DNA of 62,195 bases, taken from assembly GCA_018052475.1 (NCBI GenBank), contig JAGPNG010000010.1, positions 1 to 62,195 on the forward strand, given 5' to 3'. The notes beneath the pieces were generated by a model. That model had not been told where the DNA came from. It worked only from the letters and a program-made list of their open reading frames with translations, and made no database searches. This DNA comes from Candidatus Fermentithermobacillaceae bacterium. Lineage in GTDB: Bacteria; Bacillota; Sulfobacillia; Fermentithermobacillales; Fermentithermobacillaceae. The translations under genes and the position numbers were made by a program. Shown here one piece after another: positions 8,753-18,000 of the stretch (positions within the stretch are counted from its first letter, which is position 1; each line of letters begins with the position of its first letter).

Positions 8753-10641
8753 TGGGACATCATGGTTCTGGGGGACTAGATACAGGTGATATAGAATTAA
8801 AAGAAGTGAATTTTAGCCATTTGCCCAGATTAACGGAGTTTGTCGTCCCGTTCAAATGGCACTTATCCTTGGCGTTAGTGATGACTATAGCGGTTTCTCT
8901 TATGGGTACGGTCGGTCCATTGCTCATAAGAAGGATCTTGGATATAGATATACCCTCTGGCAGCGTCGAGCAAGTTTCAAGAACCGCTCTTTTGTACTTC
9001 GCGGTTATAGCTGTGACAGAGATTATCCGGGTCAGTCAACAATACATGATGGCTTGGGTTGGCCATAACATGCTCTTTTCAATGAGGCGGCGACTCTTTT
9101 CACACCTTCAAGATCTAGGGCTTGATTTTTATGACCGCCTCCAAGTTGGACGAATAATGTCTAGGGTGACCAGTGACGTAGAATCGATAAACGAGCTTAT
9201 TACGTCAGGCGTCCTCGGCCTTTTGAGCGACCTGGTTACCTTGGTCGCTATTGTTGTCATTATGTTTCGAATGAATTCCCGACTAGCTTTGGTAGCTCTG
9301 GCTATAGTGCCTATCTTGTTCATAGTGGTATGGAGTCTGAGAACAAGGATGACCAGGGCGTATCACAAGGTTAGGCGTAGAGCCGCGGACATAAGCGCAA
9401 ATCTGCAGGAGTCTATCACAGGAATGCGAATCGTCCAGGCTTTTTCCCGTGAGGACCTCAATGCGGAGAGATTCACCGAAACGACGCATAGGAGTTTCGA
9501 GGCTCAGATGGAAGCGGAAAAACTTCGGGCTTTGTTTAACCCTGTTGTGGACCTGATAGGAGCACTTGGATCTGCTCTGATAGTCTACTACGGCGGACTT
9601 CAGATATCCTGGGGTGAAGCAGCGATAACGATCGGTACCATCTCTGCTTTCCTGAATTACATGACCAGGTTCTTCTGGCCCATTCGCAATCTTGTAGACA
9701 TGTATAATCTTATTTTACAGGCAGGGGTTTCGTCTGAAAGGATATTTGAAGTTCTGGATACTGAGCCTAATGTAACTGATAAAGAAGGTGCCATAGAACT
9801 CGAGAGTATAGAGGGTCACGTTAAGTTTGAAGACGTGGTGTTTGGATATATTCCAGAGCAACCTGTTCTCCACGGTATTAATCTAGAAGCCTTGCCTAAG
9901 GAGACAATAGCTCTGGTTGGGCCTACAGGTGCCGGCAAGAGTTCAATAATCAACCTTCTTTGTAGGTTCTATGACGTGCAGAGCGGGCGAGTTTTGGTAG
10001 ACGGTATAGATGTGCGAGATGTGACGATCGAGTCACTGAGGAGACAACTTGGCATAGTCTTGCAAGATACGTTCATTTTCTCGGGGACGATTCGGGAAAA
10101 CATCAGATACGGACGAATCGACGCTACTGATGAAGAGGTAGAAGAGGCTGCGAAGATCGTAGGAGCTCATGAGTTCATATCCAATCTTCCGGAGGGATAT
10201 GATACTGAGGTTCGCGAACGCGGTTCTCGGCTATCGGTAGGTCAAAGACAGCTCCTTTCTTTTGCACGGGCGATCTTAGCCAACCCGAAGATCCTGATCT
10301 TGGACGAAGCGACTTCCTCAGTTGACGCATATACCGAGTTTTTGATCCAAAAGGCGCTAGAAAAGTTATTTGAAGGAAGAACTTCTGTGGTAATAGCTCA
10401 CAGGCTTTCGACAGTGCGCAATGCCGATAGAATCTACGTCATCGAAAGCGGTCTGGTAAAGGAAGTGGGCAATCACGAGGAACTCATCGCTCTGGGAGGA
10501 CTTTACAAATCTCTTTATGAGAAACAATTCACCGATGTAATCGCAGCGGAGAATGGGGAAGAGATGGGAGCAGAATCAAAGGAGATTCAAAAAGAAAGCT
10601 CCGCACAGTCTCTCAAGCCCAGCGCTGAACAAGGTTCTTAG
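8752..10641 (+). CDS. ABC exporter half-transporter, partner subunit
   Basis: 629 residues with an N-terminal membrane domain and C-terminal ATPase. Walker A is GPTGAGKSS, Walker B ILILDEATSSVD, and the switch His is present in IAHRLSTV, but the signature is LSVGQ instead of LSGGQ. The degenerate signature here would face the glutamine-bearing site of the partner, so the heterodimer has one canonical and one impaired ATP site. A ribosome-binding site GGAGGTGG lies inside the end of the preceding gene. The tail after about residue 600 is Glu/Ser/Gln-rich and probably disordered. Last gene of the padR operon. Confidence 0.93.
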   Translation: MGHHGSGGLDTGDIELKEVNFSHLPRLTEFVVPFKWHLSLALVMTIAVSLMGTVGPLLIRRILDIDIPSGSVEQVSRTALLYFAVIAVTEIIRVSQQYMMAWVGHNMLFSMRRRLFSHLQDLGLDFYDRLQVGRIMSRVTSDVESINELITSGVLGLLSDLVTLVAIVVIMFRMNSRLALVALAIVPILFIVVWSLRTRMTRAYHKVRRRAADISANLQESITGMRIVQAFSREDLNAERFTETTHRSFEAQMEAEKLRALFNPVVDLIGALGSALIVYYGGLQISWGEAAITIGTISAFLNYMTRFFWPIRNLVDMYNLILQAGVSSERIFEVLDTEPNVTDKEGAIELESIEGHVKFEDVVFGYIPEQPVLHGINLEALPKETIALVGPTGAGKSSIINLLCRFYDVQSGRVLVDGIDVRDVTIESLRRQLGIVLQDTFIFSGTIRENIRYGRIDATDEEVEEAAKIVGAHEFISNLPEGYDTEVRERGSRLSVGQRQLLSFARAILANPKILILDEATSSVDAYTEFLIQKALEKLFEGRTSVVIAHRLSTVRNADRIYVIESGLVKEVGNHEELIALGGLYKSLYEKQFTDVIAAENGEEMGAESKEIQKESSAQSLKPSAEQGS

Positions 10642-10712
10642 GAAATGGATAGGGTCTTGGTTTTGTTACGGTGAAAGTTTAGTCTCCTATATATGAAACG
10701 ACGGTCAGTAGT

Positions 10713-10748
10713 CTGGTGCCTCATCCGGAGCAATGGCATGGGGCCCAG
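10713..10748. other. Stem-loop between convergent genes
   Basis: CTGG-t-GCCTCAT pairs with ATGGGGC-CCAG (11 base pairs, one bulge, one G-U) around a 13-base loop. It lies between the exporter operon and the minus-strand atpZ stop codon. There is no T-tract on either side, so it is at best an atypical bidirectional terminator. Confidence 0.4.
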
Positions 10749-10749
10749 G

Positions 10750-10971
10750 CTATTCATTTTGATTCGTGACGCTTTTTAGAATCTGCCATGAACGGTGTAG
10801 ACCTACCGCCAAACCTACTAAGAGCCCTATCGGGGTGCCGATTTGGGTTGAGCGTCCTTGGTCGAAAAGTGAACCTAAGTACATCCCTATGAGCGACGAC
10901 CCGACAATGGAAAAACCCAAGTTTAATACTATCCCAGCAGCTCGAATGAACCCTTGCATCTTCTTGTTCAC
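10750..10971 (-). CDS. atpZ: AtpZ/AtpI-like small membrane protein
   Basis: 73 residues with two predicted transmembrane helices, about 9-32 (AAGIVLNLGFSIVGSSLIG) and 45-62 (IGLLVGLAVGL), joined by an LGSLFDQ loop. This is the pattern of the AtpZ/'F0F1-ATPase subunit' family that assists Mg2+ handling or c-ring assembly. GTG start with AGGAAGG upstream. Normally it heads the atp operon; here it stands alone between an ABC exporter and an aminotransferase, and no ATP synthase genes are visible. A TATAAT -10-like box lies on this strand at about 11033-11038. Confidence 0.72.
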   Translation of the reverse strand: MNKKMQGFIRAAGIVLNLGFSIVGSSLIGMYLGSLFDQGRSTQIGTPIGLLVGLAVGLHRSWQILKSVTNQNE

Positions 10972-11190
10972 ATCTTCTGCTTCCTTCCTGGATATGGGCT
11001 CTAGAGGTTTTTCGTACCTGTCCCATGTATGTATATTATATCCTAGAAACCAGGGTTTTTCGGTATTTGAGGTCGGTAGGCACGCCGTATTGCTTTCAGA
11101 CGACGGCAGGAGGTGTAATTGTATCTAGCATAGAAATAGTATAGGTGCCGATGTATTATACATTTAAGTACATGGTGGAGGTGTAAACCA

Positions 11191-12381
11191 ATGAAACTGT
11201 CAGTTCGCGCCAAGTCTATAGGAGCTTCCCCCACTTTGGCGTTAGACGCCAAGACGAAGGCATTGATCAAAGAAGGAGTCGATGTGATTAGCTTTGGTGT
11301 CGGAGAGCCGGATTTTGACACTCCGGAGCACATCAAGGAAGCGGCCATACAGGCAATTGATGCGGGATTTACGAAGTATACAGCTGCATCAGGAATTCCA
11401 GAGTTGCGGGAGGCAATCTGTGCCAAGTTCAAAAAAGACAATAACCTAGATTACAAACCTTCTCAGGTTCTGGTTTCGTGCGGCGCAAAACACTCTATCT
11501 ATAATGCGGTTGAGGTTTTGTGTGACGACGGAGATGAAGTCATTATTCCGGCCCCTTATTGGGTAAGCTATCCCGAAATGGTTAACCTCGCGGGCGGTAA
11601 GCCGGTTATACTGCCAACAAGCATTGACAGCATGTTCAAAATCACTGCTGGGCAACTCGAAAAGAGTATTACGCCTCGGACTTCCCTGCTCATACTGAAT
11701 ACACCCTCCAATCCTACGGGTGCTATATATACAAAAGAGGAGTTAGAGGCGATTGCAGACGTTTGCGTGAGGCACAATGTAGCGGTAATCTCGGACGAGA
11801 TCTACGAAAAACTAATCTATGAGGGAGAGCATGTTTCTTTTGCCGCAATCAGCCCGGAAGCAAAAGAAATCACTGTCACTGTGAACGGAGTTTCAAAGGC
11901 ATATGCAATGACAGGGTGGAGAATCGGATATGCAGCAGGTCCTAGCGTTGTAATAGAAGCCATGGCAAACCTGCAGAGTCATTCGACTTCCAATGCAGCT
12001 TCTATCTCGCAGAAAGCGGCTTTAGCAGGTCTCTTAGGACCCCAAGAAGCTCTTGAGACCATGCGCCTCGAGTTCAGAAAGCGTAGGGATTATATGGTCT
12101 CGAGGCTCAATGAGATGCCTGGCTTCAAGTGCTTGACTCCACCGGGAGCATTTTACGTATACCCCGATGTCAGCGCAATCATGGGCAGAAAACTTGCCGG
12201 TCAAGTGGTTGCCGACGATACTGCTCTTGCAGATGTTTTGCTTGAGCATGCAAGGATTGCCGTGGTTCCCGGAGCTGCATTTGGAAGTAAGGGCAATTTG
12301 AGATTTTCCTATGCAACGTCTATGGAGAAAATAGAAGAAGGTCTAGATCGATTGGCGGAAATCTTAAAGACAATGGAGTAG
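11191..12381 (+). CDS. aspC: Aspartate aminotransferase, class I PLP
   Basis: Interconverts aspartate + 2-oxoglutarate and oxaloacetate + glutamate. 396 residues, typical of the Igamma subgroup. Motifs: ISFGVGEPDFDTP near the N-terminus, NTPSNPTG in the centre, the PLP Lys236 in SKAYAMTGWRIGY, and the C-terminal substrate Arg in NLRFSYA. GGTGGAGGTG precedes the ATG. It is monocistronic: a strong terminator follows 19 bases after the stop. It could also act on 4-hydroxyglutamate, as mammalian GOT does in hydroxyproline breakdown, which would link it to the HOGA1-like gene; that is inference. Confidence 0.92.
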   Translation: MKLSVRAKSIGASPTLALDAKTKALIKEGVDVISFGVGEPDFDTPEHIKEAAIQAIDAGFTKYTAASGIPELREAICAKFKKDNNLDYKPSQVLVSCGAKHSIYNAVEVLCDDGDEVIIPAPYWVSYPEMVNLAGGKPVILPTSIDSMFKITAGQLEKSITPRTSLLILNTPSNPTGAIYTKEELEAIADVCVRHNVAVISDEIYEKLIYEGEHVSFAAISPEAKEITVTVNGVSKAYAMTGWRIGYAAGPSVVIEAMANLQSHSTSNAASISQKAALAGLLGPQEALETMRLEFRKRRDYMVSRLNEMPGFKCLTPPGAFYVYPDVSAIMGRKLAGQVVADDTALADVLLEHARIAVVPGAAFGSKGNLRFSYATSMEKIEEGLDRLAEILKTME

Positions 12382-12399
12382 GCATTGCCTAGACCATGC

Positions 12400-12432
12400 A
12401 GGGCCTGGGTTTTTGACAGGCCCTTTGTTTTC
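12400..12432 (+). terminator. Rho-independent terminator after aspC
   Basis: Perfect 8-bp stem AGGGCCTG/CAGGCCCT with a 9-base loop, followed by TTGTTTTCT. It separates aspC from murD. Confidence 0.88.
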
Positions 12433-12468
12433 TAGGTGCTAGATTGGACACGATCAAGGTGGCTGTAC

Positions 12469-13893
12469 ATGCAGAAATATACGTCTTTTAAGGACCAGAA
12501 GGTCGCCATAGTGGGTATGGGCATTTCGAATCAATCTTTGTGCCGCTATCTTCTGAAAGAAGGAGCGGTTATTACTTGTTTCGACATGAAGAATGCGAAA
12601 GAACTTGGCGCTGTGTACGATGAGTTTTCGGAGTTGGGCGTTGAATGGAGTCTAGGGGAAGGGTACTTGGAATCTCTTCCTTCGTACGGAAACATATTCC
12701 TTACGCCCGGTATGAGAAAGAACCAACCCAAAGTTTTGGAGGCTAAAAAACGGGGCGCGTTCATTTCAACGGAAATCGCTCTCTTTCTTCAAAGATGCAA
12801 AGCCAAAGTAGGGGGGGTCACGGGGAGCGCGGGCAAGACCACCAGTTCCACCCTTGCGTTTTCGATGCTTAAACATAGCTTACCGAAACGAGAGATCCTT
12901 TTGGGAGGCAATGTGGGATCTGTGCTAATAGAAAAGGTTGATGACATCCCCGAAGATGCTATAGTGGTACTTGAACTGTCTAGTTTTCAATTGCAGATGT
13001 GCGACGTAAGTCCCGATGTATCTCTCCTTCTTAACATCCGACCGAACCACCTTGACATACATTCAGACTTTGAGGAATATGTAAATTCTAAGAAGAACAT
13101 ATTCAGATTCCAAAACCGGGAGGACTGGGTGTTTCTCAATCACGATGAACAGTTGGTGCGAAACATGTCGGGTGAATGCCCAGGAAATGTCGGGTTTTTT
13201 TCACTCGTTCCCCCTCACGCCCATAATGGCTGCTCAGGTATTCCATGGGCGTTTCTCGATGGAGAGAACCTCATATACGTTACAGAAACGGGGCAGGCGA
13301 CGTACGTTGCCAAGAAAAGTGACATACTCATACCTGGTCAGCACAACATATCCAACGTGTTAGGCGCTACCCTTCTTTCGATGAGACTTGGGGCAACCGA
13401 CCAAGGAGTAAGGGATGCCATCTCGGCGTTTCACGGATTGGAGCATAGGATCGAGTATGTGTGTGAAAAGGACGGAGTCAAATTCTATAACGATTCCATC
13501 GCTACTTCACCCGACAGGACAATTGCTCTCATCCAATCTATGCCGGGTCCTCTGGTGCTTATATTGGGAGGATACGACAAAGGGTTGTCATTTGACGAGC
13601 TGGGGGAGAAAATCGTAGACGCACACGCGAAAGTGGTCCTTTTGGGTGCGTGCGCCGGAAAGATTGAAGAATCGATAAAGAAAGCTGCGGCAACCGAGAA
13701 AAGGGCGTGGCATGAAGTCCTCAAGGTTGTGCATGCCAAAGACTTGGAAGAAGCAGTGAGACTAGCTAGTTCTTTAGCCTCTCCCGGGGACTCTGTTGTG
13801 CTTTCGCCTGCATGTGCCAGTTACGATATGTTCAGCGATTTTGAAGAGCGCGGACGCTTATTCAAGGATTTGGTCAGGAATCTCTGCCCATGA
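12469..13893 (+). CDS. murD: UDP-N-acetylmuramoyl-L-alanine--D-glutamate ligase
   Basis: Adds D-glutamate to UDP-MurNAc-L-Ala in peptidoglycan synthesis, in the cytosol. 474 residues in three Mur-ligase domains: N-terminal Rossmann-like (VAIVGMGISN), central ATPase (P-loop GSAGKTT near 120, where GTNGKTT is usual; ELSSFQL; NHLDIHSDFEEY), and C-terminal domain with NDSIATSPD and the GGYDKG motif that is characteristic of MurD. The ATG at 12469 follows AAGGTGG; the GTG 33 bases upstream has no site. It stands outside a dcw cluster, so control is separate here. The S-A in the P-loop is unusual but seen in some Firmicutes. Confidence 0.93.
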   Translation: MQKYTSFKDQKVAIVGMGISNQSLCRYLLKEGAVITCFDMKNAKELGAVYDEFSELGVEWSLGEGYLESLPSYGNIFLTPGMRKNQPKVLEAKKRGAFISTEIALFLQRCKAKVGGVTGSAGKTTSSTLAFSMLKHSLPKREILLGGNVGSVLIEKVDDIPEDAIVVLELSSFQLQMCDVSPDVSLLLNIRPNHLDIHSDFEEYVNSKKNIFRFQNREDWVFLNHDEQLVRNMSGECPGNVGFFSLVPPHAHNGCSGIPWAFLDGENLIYVTETGQATYVAKKSDILIPGQHNISNVLGATLLSMRLGATDQGVRDAISAFHGLEHRIEYVCEKDGVKFYNDSIATSPDRTIALIQSMPGPLVLILGGYDKGLSFDELGEKIVDAHAKVVLLGACAGKIEESIKKAAATEKRAWHEVLKVVHAKDLEEAVRLASSLASPGDSVVLSPACASYDMFSDFEERGRLFKDLVRNLCP

Positions 13894-13950
13894 GCAGTAC
13901 TTTTGGTAAATGTTTGCATAATGAGTCCGGATTGGGGTTTGGTTCAAGTG

Positions 13951-14724
13951 ATGACTGAGAAGAATCCTTCAGATTGCCCGCTGTCATGCGGGTCGGGAGA
14001 CGCTTTTTGCGAAATTAAGCAAGAAGGTAGAAAGAATGCGGTAGAAGAGAGATTGGAGCTGCTTTTTGAAAGGTTGAAGCAAGTTTACAGCGAGCCGCGG
14101 TCGCAACTGCTTAGTTCTACAGTAGATGAACCCGTCGATACTCTGATCGCAACTATTTTATCTCAGGCCACAAACGATTCGCTCAGTTCGCGTGCCTTCT
14201 CACGGCTCAAGTCGGAATTTCCGGAGTGGGAATCTCTTCTTTGTGAGGATTGTGAGGTTGTGGAGGATATTCTTTCTTGTGCCGGTTTGCACCGACAAAA
14301 AACAAAGAACATAGTAGGGGCTCTAAACGAGATCAGGGAAGACTTCGGAGAGATCACCCTAGACCCGCTCAGAAGTTGGCCAAAGGAGCGCTGTTTTGAG
14401 TATCTCACTTCGCTTCCTGGAGTAGGACCTAAGACAGCAGCGTGTGTGCTCTTATTTGGACTGGGGAAACCGGCGATCCCAGTCGATACACACGTGCTTA
14501 GGGTGATTAAGCGATTAGGCATTGCGGAAGCATCTGCTTCTGCGTCTTCTGTACAGCAGGTTCTCGAGAAATCCGTTCCGGAGGAAGCAAAGATGTCTTT
14601 GCATCTTATGCTGATAGAGCATGGACGCAAAGTATGCACTGCAAGGAAACCTAAATGTGGGTTATGTCCTTTGCAGGACATGTGCAATTTCTTTGGTTCT
14701 TCCGAGAACCAAACGCAGGATTGA
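13951..14724 (+). CDS. nth: Endonuclease III-type DNA glycosylase with Fe-S cluster
   Basis: HhH-GPD base-excision repair enzyme. Motifs: LSQATND near 75, helix-hairpin-helix LPGVGPKTA with the catalytic Lys, VDTHVLRV with the catalytic Asp, and the C-terminal cluster cysteines CTARKPKCGLCPLQDMC (C-x6-C-x2-C-x5-C). The start is not settled: ATG at 13951 gives 257 residues and a 30-residue N-terminal extension with three extra cysteines that Nth proteins usually lack. Upstream ATG/TTG codons lengthen it further and none has a convincing ribosome-binding site. It follows murD by 57 bases. Confidence 0.88.
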   Translation: MTEKNPSDCPLSCGSGDAFCEIKQEGRKNAVEERLELLFERLKQVYSEPRSQLLSSTVDEPVDTLIATILSQATNDSLSSRAFSRLKSEFPEWESLLCEDCEVVEDILSCAGLHRQKTKNIVGALNEIREDFGEITLDPLRSWPKERCFEYLTSLPGVGPKTAACVLLFGLGKPAIPVDTHVLRVIKRLGIAEASASASSVQQVLEKSVPEEAKMSLHLMLIEHGRKVCTARKPKCGLCPLQDMCNFFGSSENQTQD

Positions 14725-14828
14725 AGGAGTTTTCCAGGATAGAGTGAAGTACTCAGTGTTCGAGTGTTTTATCGTAAAATGGAAATAACTATAAACCCTA
14801 TGAGCGGAGCTTTCGCTCAAAATATCGG

Positions 14829-15017
14829 TCAAACGTTATCTTTCGGCGGGATGGTTCCTTTGTACAGATGCTCGTTTTTGATGGCGATTGCTTCTTGCAA
14901 GCTGTATTCCGGTTCATCTTTTAGCTCCTTGCCACATTTTGGGCATGGCCACCACCGGTATTTAGTAGCGGCAGTGTATGAAATTTCGTTGCAGTAGGGA
15001 CAAAATTTCCAGGGCAA
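14829..15017 (-). CDS. Small zinc-ribbon protein of unknown function
   Basis: 62 residues when started at the TTG 15017, which lies 6 bases behind AGAAGGTGA; the upstream in-frame GTG overlaps that site and is less likely. Two CxxC knuckles (CPYC near 6-9, CPKC near 25-28) separated by aromatic and basic residues make a zinc ribbon; the C-terminal half is a charged helix (YSLQEAIAIKNEH). It diverges from dnaE across 76 bases and converges on nth. I do not recognise a named family. Confidence 0.65.
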   Translation of the reverse strand: MPWKFCPYCNEISYTAATKYRWWPCPKCGKELKDEPEYSLQEAIAIKNEHLYKGTIPPKDNV

Positions 15018-15093
15018 GCGATTCACCTTCTATGCAAAATGCAGGGTGTAATCTACAAGAAAAATATATCATCAAAAACAGTTGGGGGCAATG

Positions 15094-18000
15094 ATGTCTA
15101 ATTTCTGTCATCTTCATGTTCATACCGAGTATAGCCTCTTAGATGGGGCTTGTAGGATCAAGGAAATGTGTGCCTTGGCACGAAACATGGGTATGGATTC
15201 GGTTGCCATAACGGATCATGGCAATATGTATGGGGTTGTAACTTTTTATGAGGCTTGCTGCCAGGTTGGGTTGCGCCCAATCATAGGATGCGAGGTATAT
15301 GTGGCGCGAGGTTCTATGCATTCCAAGAATCAAGGCGCAAAGGATGAGCCATATCACCTGGTTCTGCTTGCCGAGACATACCAAGGTTATTTGAATCTCA
15401 TGAAGATAGTGTCTACAGGCTTTCTGGAAGGTTTTTACTACCGTCCCAGAGTTGATGTTGAAACTTTAGCACGCTATTCAGAAGGACTGATCGCTTTGAC
15501 CGCTTGCATTGGTGGGGAGGTGCCCGCATTGCTAGCGCAGGGTCGAAACAGAGAAGCTGAGAACAGCCTTACGAGGTACGTTGATATATTTGGGAAAGAC
15601 AGTGTTTTCATTGAAATACAGAGAAACGGGGTCAAAGGTCAAGAAGATGTGAACGCTCAGCTAGTAGGGCTGTCCAGGAAATATGGGGTGCCCTTAGTTG
15701 CTACCAACGACTGTCACTACCTCAAGAAACAAGATGCGCGCTACCATGAAATCTTGCTAGCTATCCAGACCGGTACAAATATCGATGATCCTACCAGACT
15801 CCGTTTTCCGGGGACTGGATTCTATTTCAAGTCACCGAAAGAGATGGCGCTTGAGTTCCGGGACCTGCCTGAGGCCATACTAAACACTTGTGCCATTGCA
15901 GATAGATGTAGAGTAGAACTTGACTTTTCAACTATCCACCTTCCTGAATATCCCCATTCTGATGACCAAGACCCGTTCTCCTTGCTTGCGCACAAAGCCA
16001 GGGAAGGGTTGAAAGAAAGATCCCGTGGGCGTCTCGACAGATCCAGAGAGGAAAGGCTCGAATATGAGCTCGGTATCATAAAGAGTATGGGTTACTCGTC
16101 ATATTTTCTGATCGTGGCTGATTTTGTGAATTACGCCAAGGAACAAGGAATTGCGGTGGGTCCGGGTCGTGGTTCTGCAGCCGGAAGTGAGGTAGCATAT
16201 GCGCTTGGAATTACAGGGATAGACCCGGTGCAATACGATCTGGTCTTTGAAAGATTTCTGAACCCAGAACGGATAAGCATGCCAGACATAGACATCGATT
16301 TTCAGGATGATCGTAGAGACGAAGTGATTGCGTATGTGCGGGAGAAATACGGCAAGGATAGAGTTGCCCAAATAATCACTTTTGGGAGCATGGCTGCAAG
16401 GGCTGCGATAAGAGATGTGGGGCGAGCACTCAATATGCCTTACGGAGAGGTCGACAAAATAGCTAAGATGATTCCACAACAACCGGGGATTACCATACCG
16501 AAGGCGGTTGATAGTGTTCCTGACATCAGGAAAGCTATGGAGCAACAATCGATAAGCGAATTAATCGAAATTGCTTCGAAGTTGGAAGGTATGCCGAGAC
16601 ATTCATCAGTGCATGCTGCGGGAGTCGTCATCGGTAAAGGTCCTTTGTGGGAGTATACTCCTTTGGCGAAAAGCCAAGATGGGGTAGTAACTACGCAGTA
16701 CGCCATGGATGATCTTGAAAAACTCGGTATATTGAAGATGGATTTCTTGGGTCTCAGAACCCTTACCGTGATTCAAACGGCGGTTAACCTCATAAATGGC
16801 AAGACCATGACCGATGAGGAAGAATTGGGCATCAGGAACGGTGCACTGGGAAAAGACTTCTTGGACATAGAAGAGATACCCTTAGATGATCCTGCCACTT
16901 ACCGACTCCTTTCAAATGGGGAGACTCTGGGTGTATTTCAGCTTGAATCGTCCTGGGTTAGGGACTTTCTTAGAGAAATGCGGCCTACAGAGTTCAGCGA
17001 TGTGATAGATGCAGTTGCGCTTTGCAGGCCGGGGCCTATGGAGCATATACCGGAATACATAAAAGGAAAGCAGGGCAATCCCACATATCCTCATCCTGCT
17101 CTTGAACCTATTCTTAAGGACACGTACGGCGTATTGGTCTATCAAGAGCAGATCCTTAGAATTGCCAATCATATCGCGGGCCTAAGCTTGGGAGAGGCCG
17201 ACATACTGAGACGTGCTGTAGGAAAGAAAGACAGAAGGTTACTTCTGGAGATGGAACAGAAGTTTATAAGCGGAGCTGTAGGACGAGGGTTATCCCAAAA
17301 CGATGCAAATGGGATATGGGAGCTGATCATGAAGTTTGCAAACTACGGCTTTAACAAGAATCATGCGGCGCCCTATGCTTTGATAGCGTACAGAACTGCT
17401 TATCTTAAGGCTAATTACCCGAGCGAGTTCATGGCTGCCCTTCTTTCTTCGGTAAGAGGTGTCCAGAACAAAGTTGGCTACTATTTGGAAGAGGCGAAAC
17501 GCCTGGGTATCGGCATAAAGGGGCCAAGCGTAAACATGAGCATGGTCGATTTCTCGGTCGAAGACGGAAACATAAGGTACGGGCTGGCAGGCATAAAGAA
17601 TGTAGGGGAGTCTTTGGCCCGGGAGATCGTTAGGGAGAGACAACTGCGTGGGGAGTATTTGTCAGTAGAGTCATTTGCCTTCCGGATTGGCAAGGGACTC
17701 ACCAGAAAAGCGCTGGAAAGCCTCATCCAGTGCGGGGCGTTTGACGAAATAGGGGCGCGGCATGCAAATCTGAGCAAAGTAGAAGCGGCTCTAAGCCAGA
17801 GGGGCAATCAGCCGGATCTTCAAATGTCTCTTTTTGGAGAGGAAGGTCCCGGTTTTGAAGGTTCGGTAGTGTCCTTCGAGGTTGGGCGAGATATGCCTGT
17901 GCCCTATCAGCCGACTTTGTTCGAGGATGAGCAACATTGGGGATCGGCACAGGGGGCAGCTGAGAGATTGCCGGCCGAACGGTCTGCGCATGACAAGGAA

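Noticed and set aside
14764..14997. 77-codon plus-strand frame opposite the zinc-ribbon gene
   Set aside because: The minus-strand frame has CxxC knuckles and a ribosome-binding site; the plus frame has neither.
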